The notes beneath the pieces are model-generated. The model had not been told where the DNA came from and did not search any database. It saw only the letters and a list, made by a program, of their open reading frames with translations. DNA of 64,000 nt from Aselliscus stoliczkanus (Eukaryota > Chordata > Mammalia > Chiroptera > Hipposideridae). The stretch covers positions 70,432,559 through 70,496,558 of the forward strand of contig CM066739.1 of the NCBI GenBank assembly GCA_033961575.1, written 5' to 3'. Both the position numbers and the translations under genes were made by a program. Of this stretch, positions 60,316 to 64,000 are shown piece after piece; positions within the stretch are counted from its first letter, which is position 1; the number at the start of each line of letters is the position of its first letter.

Positions 60316-60548
60316 CACAGAGAATGCCAAAAAAATGTATACACATTTTAAGAAAGGAAAACCGAATTAAAATTGTAATAATATATACCCATAACAAAAG
60401 ATGAATACTAGTCACATTTGACTTCTGCAATTACAAGAGGTGCTCAGAGTGGTTCCCATCAGCGTCCAGACACTTCTGATTACAGTGAACTACTGCTTGA
60501 GCAATGTTTACAAAGTGTCCACTTGTATACATATTTTTGGCACCCTGG
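60316..60548 (+). mobile_element. Tc1/mariner-type MITE, about 233 bp, copy 3
   Basis: Left 'cagagaatgccaaaaaaatg' and right 'catatttttggcaccctgg' are inverted complements next to TA. The interior is the inverse of the copy in L1 at 41371-41606 and contains the same 'cttctgattacag' and 'gaactactgcttgagcaatg' pieces. Confidence 0.88.
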
Positions 60549-60656
60549 TATATATATATACTTACATATACATACACATACACGAGCGTATGCATGTATA
60601 CATAATATATATATACATAATATATATGTGTGTATATATGTATATATATATATATT
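60549..60656. repeat. (TA)n / TATG-rich simple repeat
   Basis: Runs of TA, TACA and TATG follow the right end of the MITE. Confidence 0.9.
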
Positions 60657-61504
60657 AATCTATAATGTCTCCTTTTTACCTGTCAATAATATCACACACA
60701 AATATTGAAAGTATAATTTAATTCTAAAAATTTAGAATTTTTAGAGCTTTTAGCATAATAAATTTACAAATCAAAACTGTTGAATTTTTTAGGCTCCATG
60801 TCCCTAATTTTGGGTGTAGAATTTATGATCACCACAAATCCACCCTTTTTTTAAATAAAGATTTGTTAAATATGCAACTATATTTGATTTTATTTTTATA
60901 TCAATATGAGACTCTATATAGCACACCTCAGAAAAACATAGACTCTAGGCATTAATCAGTTGTTTAGAAAGTATACCTAATAATGTAATTGGTTGTACAA
61001 AACAATAGTCTAGAAAGTGTGGTCACCACACCTTAAATCTACTCCCACTCATGGAAATTCACGCACATGGATTGCTGCTGAGGTGGTTCTGGTGGCTTGA
61101 ACTTGACAGAAAAAGAACAAACAGACTTCCTACAGAGCAGAGCTGGCAGTCCCCTCTAAGATCAGTTTCTAGAATTCCATCAGGTTCTCCTCTGTTTTAA
61201 TGCAATGTATAACTCCTTTCTAAGAAGAGAAACTTCAATCTCATGGTTAGAAGTCAGGCTTTCAGGGCCGGTGCGCCATGAGGTGTAAGCATACAGTATA
61301 AAAGCTTTAAGTATTTTGAAGTCCAATGTGAGAGTTGGAACATCTAGTCACTTGCTGCCCAGCATAGGAACCCCTCATCTCTTCCAGCATCGTAACTCAT
61401 TTCACAGACCCTTTCGAGAATCTAATGAAAAGTAGGGACTCTTGGCCCAAACACATGCACATACAATATAAAACTTTACATTCGAACAATATATGTGAAT
61501 CCAC

Positions 61505-61600
61505 ATTGCCATTTATTCATTTATTAAACAAATATTTATTGTGCACCTATTCTGTGTGTACCAGGTACTGTCCTAGACATTTGGAAGACATGAGTGAATC
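61505..61600 (-). mobile_element. LINE-2 fragment
   Basis: 'attcatttattaaacaaatatttattgtgcacc', 'ctgtgtgtaccaggtactgtcctagacat' are the complement of an L2 3' end. Confidence 0.6.
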
Positions 61601-61989
61601 CCTGAGTAAATCATCGAACTTACGTCCTGTTATCCACATTGCTGGATTTTCCCTGGTCTGAAGTTAATGTTTTGAACACTAGTGCTTAAATTATACATTT
61701 GCAGAGGAAGCCAAGAAAATAATTAACTGCTGAAACATGCCAAGTTGTGAACTGTAAAAATACGAGCTATGAAGTAGGGGTTCTTTGCTGGTTATAAGAG
61801 GCCATCTGTACAGTCTCATATGCCTTGTCACACTCGCTAGTGATCATGCTGTTGAAGTCAAACATATTTTTGCTGAATGACTCACTGGACTGGACTGGTA
61901 TGGTCAAGCATATAGGGTTATTGTGAGGATTCAATGAGGTACTCTAGATAAATCCCTCTCAGTACTACTAACCTGATCTTCCTAGGATA

Positions 61990-62461
61990 TAGAGTCACTT
62001 TATTATTATTTTTTAAAGTTTTTTTTTTTTTGGAGGGGGGAATTGGAAGAGAGAACAGTGTTGGGTATCAGGGAAGGGGAACAGACAAGTTGCTATTCTT
62101 TTGTTCTTCAGTCTAATTGTGGAGGTGGTCGCTTCACTGGCCCATGTTGGTATTGTTATCATTGTGCTCTTCCCGACTGAGGCAGTTGGTGACCAGCCAT
62201 TGGACGGCCCCTCACAACTGGCTGCCAGCCACTCACTGTAGCCTATGGCAGCCCACTGCAGTCCCACTGCAGCCTACGCTGACCCCGGAAACTCACGGCA
62301 GCCCAGCTCCAGGTGGAGCTGTTGTTCACCATCTTAGCTGTAGAGGGCGCAGTGTCATTGGCCCATGTGGGATCTGAACCGGCGGTCCTGCTGCTCAGAG
62401 CTTGCGCTCCCAAGCCAACTCTTAACCAACGAGCCACTCTGCTGGCCTTAGAGTCACTTTA
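61990..62461 (-). mobile_element. Long composite SINE (446 bp body) with perfect 13-bp target-site duplication, antisense
   Basis: The body (62003-62448) has a T-rich tail, 'gagagaacagtgttgggtatc', 'gttcttcagtctaattgtggagg', a decayed tRNA-like head (about 62139-62188), a GC-rich middle of 'cagccactcactg' and 'gcagcccactgcagtcccactgc' units, and a second, better tRNA-like head (62362-62448) ending 'gagccactctgctggcc'. TAGAGTCACTTTA is exact at 61990-62002 and 62449-62461, so the whole unit moved as one RNA. Confidence 0.92.
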
Positions 62462-63303
62462 AATATGGGCTGGCATTTTTAAAATTGAAAAATATCATTC
62501 ATGATAATGGGTTGAATACACTTAAAAACACAAATAATGTGTATGAGTGTTTGTATTTTTTAAATTCACTTTTCCTCCTTTGCCAAAAAAAAAGAAAAAA
62601 GCTAGTTTAGAAGTATATTTTCTCAAGTTCCACATTTAATTATTATCCCGTCCTGTAGGACTTACCCACACTAGATTTTATTTAAGGAGTTTTACAATAC
62701 CCAAGATCCTCAATGAATTTTAAAACCCAATTAATTTTGAAATAAATTGACCAGACATGTTCTTAATGGTCAATTAATTCCCTCAGGTGCAATGATGTTT
62801 TGACTTGAACAATCTGAGGTGTTCTGTAATTGATCACTCAACATGCCCCATCTTGTTTGCTTCAGAAGCTCAGATTCTCTAAGTTTGATGGGAAATCTTA
62901 GTATTTTAAGATCACTAATTTATTTCAAGTCTTTCAAGTTGTCAATAGTTGATGAAATGCGCTATGCCCAATCTTTCTACTATTTCCCCATCTATTTCAG
63001 GGCTTTGCAAGCCTAGAATAATTTGTAGGAACTCAGTCCTTTCAAACACAACATTTAGATCTGTAATACAGAAATTGCTTTTGAAGAATACTTCAGTGAA
63101 AACTTTCTTCATTATTTAATGTAATATGACTATGAAATTTGATAAAGTACAATCTGCAATTGGTAATTGTCTTACATTTTCACAGTGTTAGCTAGGGTCC
63201 TTATTCTGTTGATCTTTCCCTTCATCTTCAGTTGGGCACCCTTACTGTATTCTAACTTGTAATATGGCCTAGTTTAAAGTAAGATTTTCTAACCTTATAT
63301 TTA

Positions 63304-63384
63304 TTGGGTCGTCAGAAAAGTCATTACACATTTTTGCAATGAAAAGCATAGAAAAAAAACACCATGACTTTTCTGACAACCCAG
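63304..63384. mobile_element. 81-bp palindromic mariner MITE (MADE1-like), copy 2
   Basis: TA-flanked. Left 'ttgggtcgtcagaaaagtca' and right 'tgacttttctgacaacccag' are inverted complements. The centre 'acatttttgcaatgaaaagc' matches the copy at 33152-33230. Confidence 0.9.
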
Positions 63385-63451
63385 TAGAATGTTGCTGACA
63401 AGCTAGAATCTATTCAACTGTTTAAATCAACATATTCAGCCTAAAATAAGG

Positions 63452-63453
<2 letters not shown>

Positions 63454-63521
<68 letters not shown>
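63454..63521. repeat. (CT)n microsatellite
   Basis: About 34 uninterrupted CT units, a pure pyrimidine strand. Confidence 0.97.
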
Positions 63522-63523
<2 letters not shown>

Positions 63524-64000
63524 TTACCTAGCACAGGGCCTGGCTCATTGTGGGTGCTATTATACTTTTAAAATTTAATATGTGACTTGTACAAATTGCA
63601 TCATAACTTCTTTCTTAAGCAACATAGCATCACTTTCAGCAACTGGTAACCCAAAGCAACTGACACTCTCTTGTTTTGAATCAGCCTGCCCAAGAAGCCC
63701 ATCATTCTATGGTATTGAATAGAAAGACACAGAAGAGAAAAAGGCAAAACATTTTATTAGTCCTAGAAAAAAAATACAGAATCAGAAAGTCAAAACTTCT
63801 CTAGTCTGGACCTGTGCAAGTTTCACAATCATATTATTAAATTTTGCATTGGCAGATTGCTCGAGGTGTAGTTACCTGATCAGTGTGTGTCAGATAGATT
63901 GGCAGCCACCAGCATTCCTTTGAAAATAGAACCCATAAAATTATGAGATCTAAGCCTGAGGCGAAACTGACAGGTCTTTCTAAAGCCAAATGATGGCAGC

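Larger units (their letters stand above)
34241..64000. other. Gene-free 3' flank of PLA2G4A
   Basis: I find no host exon, CpG-island promoter with adjoining ORF, or RNA gene in this 30 kb. Recognisable parts are listed separately. The longer stretches without a recognised element are 34241-34730, 39761-40590, 42331-43150, 44250-45058, 45102-45985, 47066-47910, 48480-50470, 50660-51160, 51410-53650, 53820-54555, 54705-58110, 58390-60315, 60660-61500 and 62465-63300. They are AT-rich with only scattered simple runs. Confidence 0.75.

Noticed and set aside
60418..60708. 96-aa frame similar to one at 41.4 kb
   Set aside because: Both lie in copies of the same mariner MITE and run into simple repeats; no transposase motif is visible in them.
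61264..61300. Short 'cagggccggtgcgccatgagg' resembling a SINE head
   Set aside because: No B box, body or tail follows, so a SINE cannot be supported.

Overview
This window is nuclear DNA from a placental mammal. It carries one protein-coding gene, the 3' half of PLA2G4A (cytosolic phospholipase A2 alpha, cPLA2-alpha) on the + strand. Eight coding exons lie between 2322 and 33776, with canonical AG/GT borders, a 3' UTR and a poly(A) signal near 34209. Spliced, they encode the last 405 residues. If the full protein is 749 aa as in human, every known functional residue in this part falls on its published number: K488, S505, K541/K543/K544, D549, R566 and S727. The gene therefore looks intact and functional. 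The C2 domain and the nucleophile Ser228 are encoded upstream of the window.

The repeats point to a bat, probably a horseshoe-bat-like (rhinolophoid) species. Two tRNA-derived SINE types recur. One has the body 'cagtgtcactggccctca'; the other ends 'tgttcccc' + A-rich tail (VES/Rhin-like). There are also L1 tails of the 'ggtgtacagtgcagtggtcagg' type and several families of Tc1/mariner DNA transposons with TA target sites. The order assignment is inference from repeat style, not from a search.

Layout. 1-2321: end of an intron with a MIR and an antisense L1 ORF2 remnant. 2322-10064: four exons, one very short 89-bp intron, an older antisense L1 and several SINEs and microsatellites. 10065-33644: four exons separated by large introns that hold SINEs, MIRs, L2, a MaLR-like LTR, an LTR-like block with internal tandem repeats, a Tigger-like MITE and two palindromic MITEs. 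33645-34240: last exon, 3' UTR and poly(A) signal. 34241-64000: gene-free flank. This flank contains solo-LTR-like blocks, an L2 hit by two separate retrotransposition events (one a 5S rRNA fragment), a roughly 2-kb GC-rich degenerate tandem array, an L1 tail split by a mariner MITE, a broken mariner transposase, several SINEs with clear target-site duplications, a 446-bp composite SINE and a second palindromic mariner MITE.

No prokaryotic system, CRISPR array, functional tRNA gene or second host protein gene was found. Boundaries of old repeats are approximate, because they were judged by eye from sequence resemblance.
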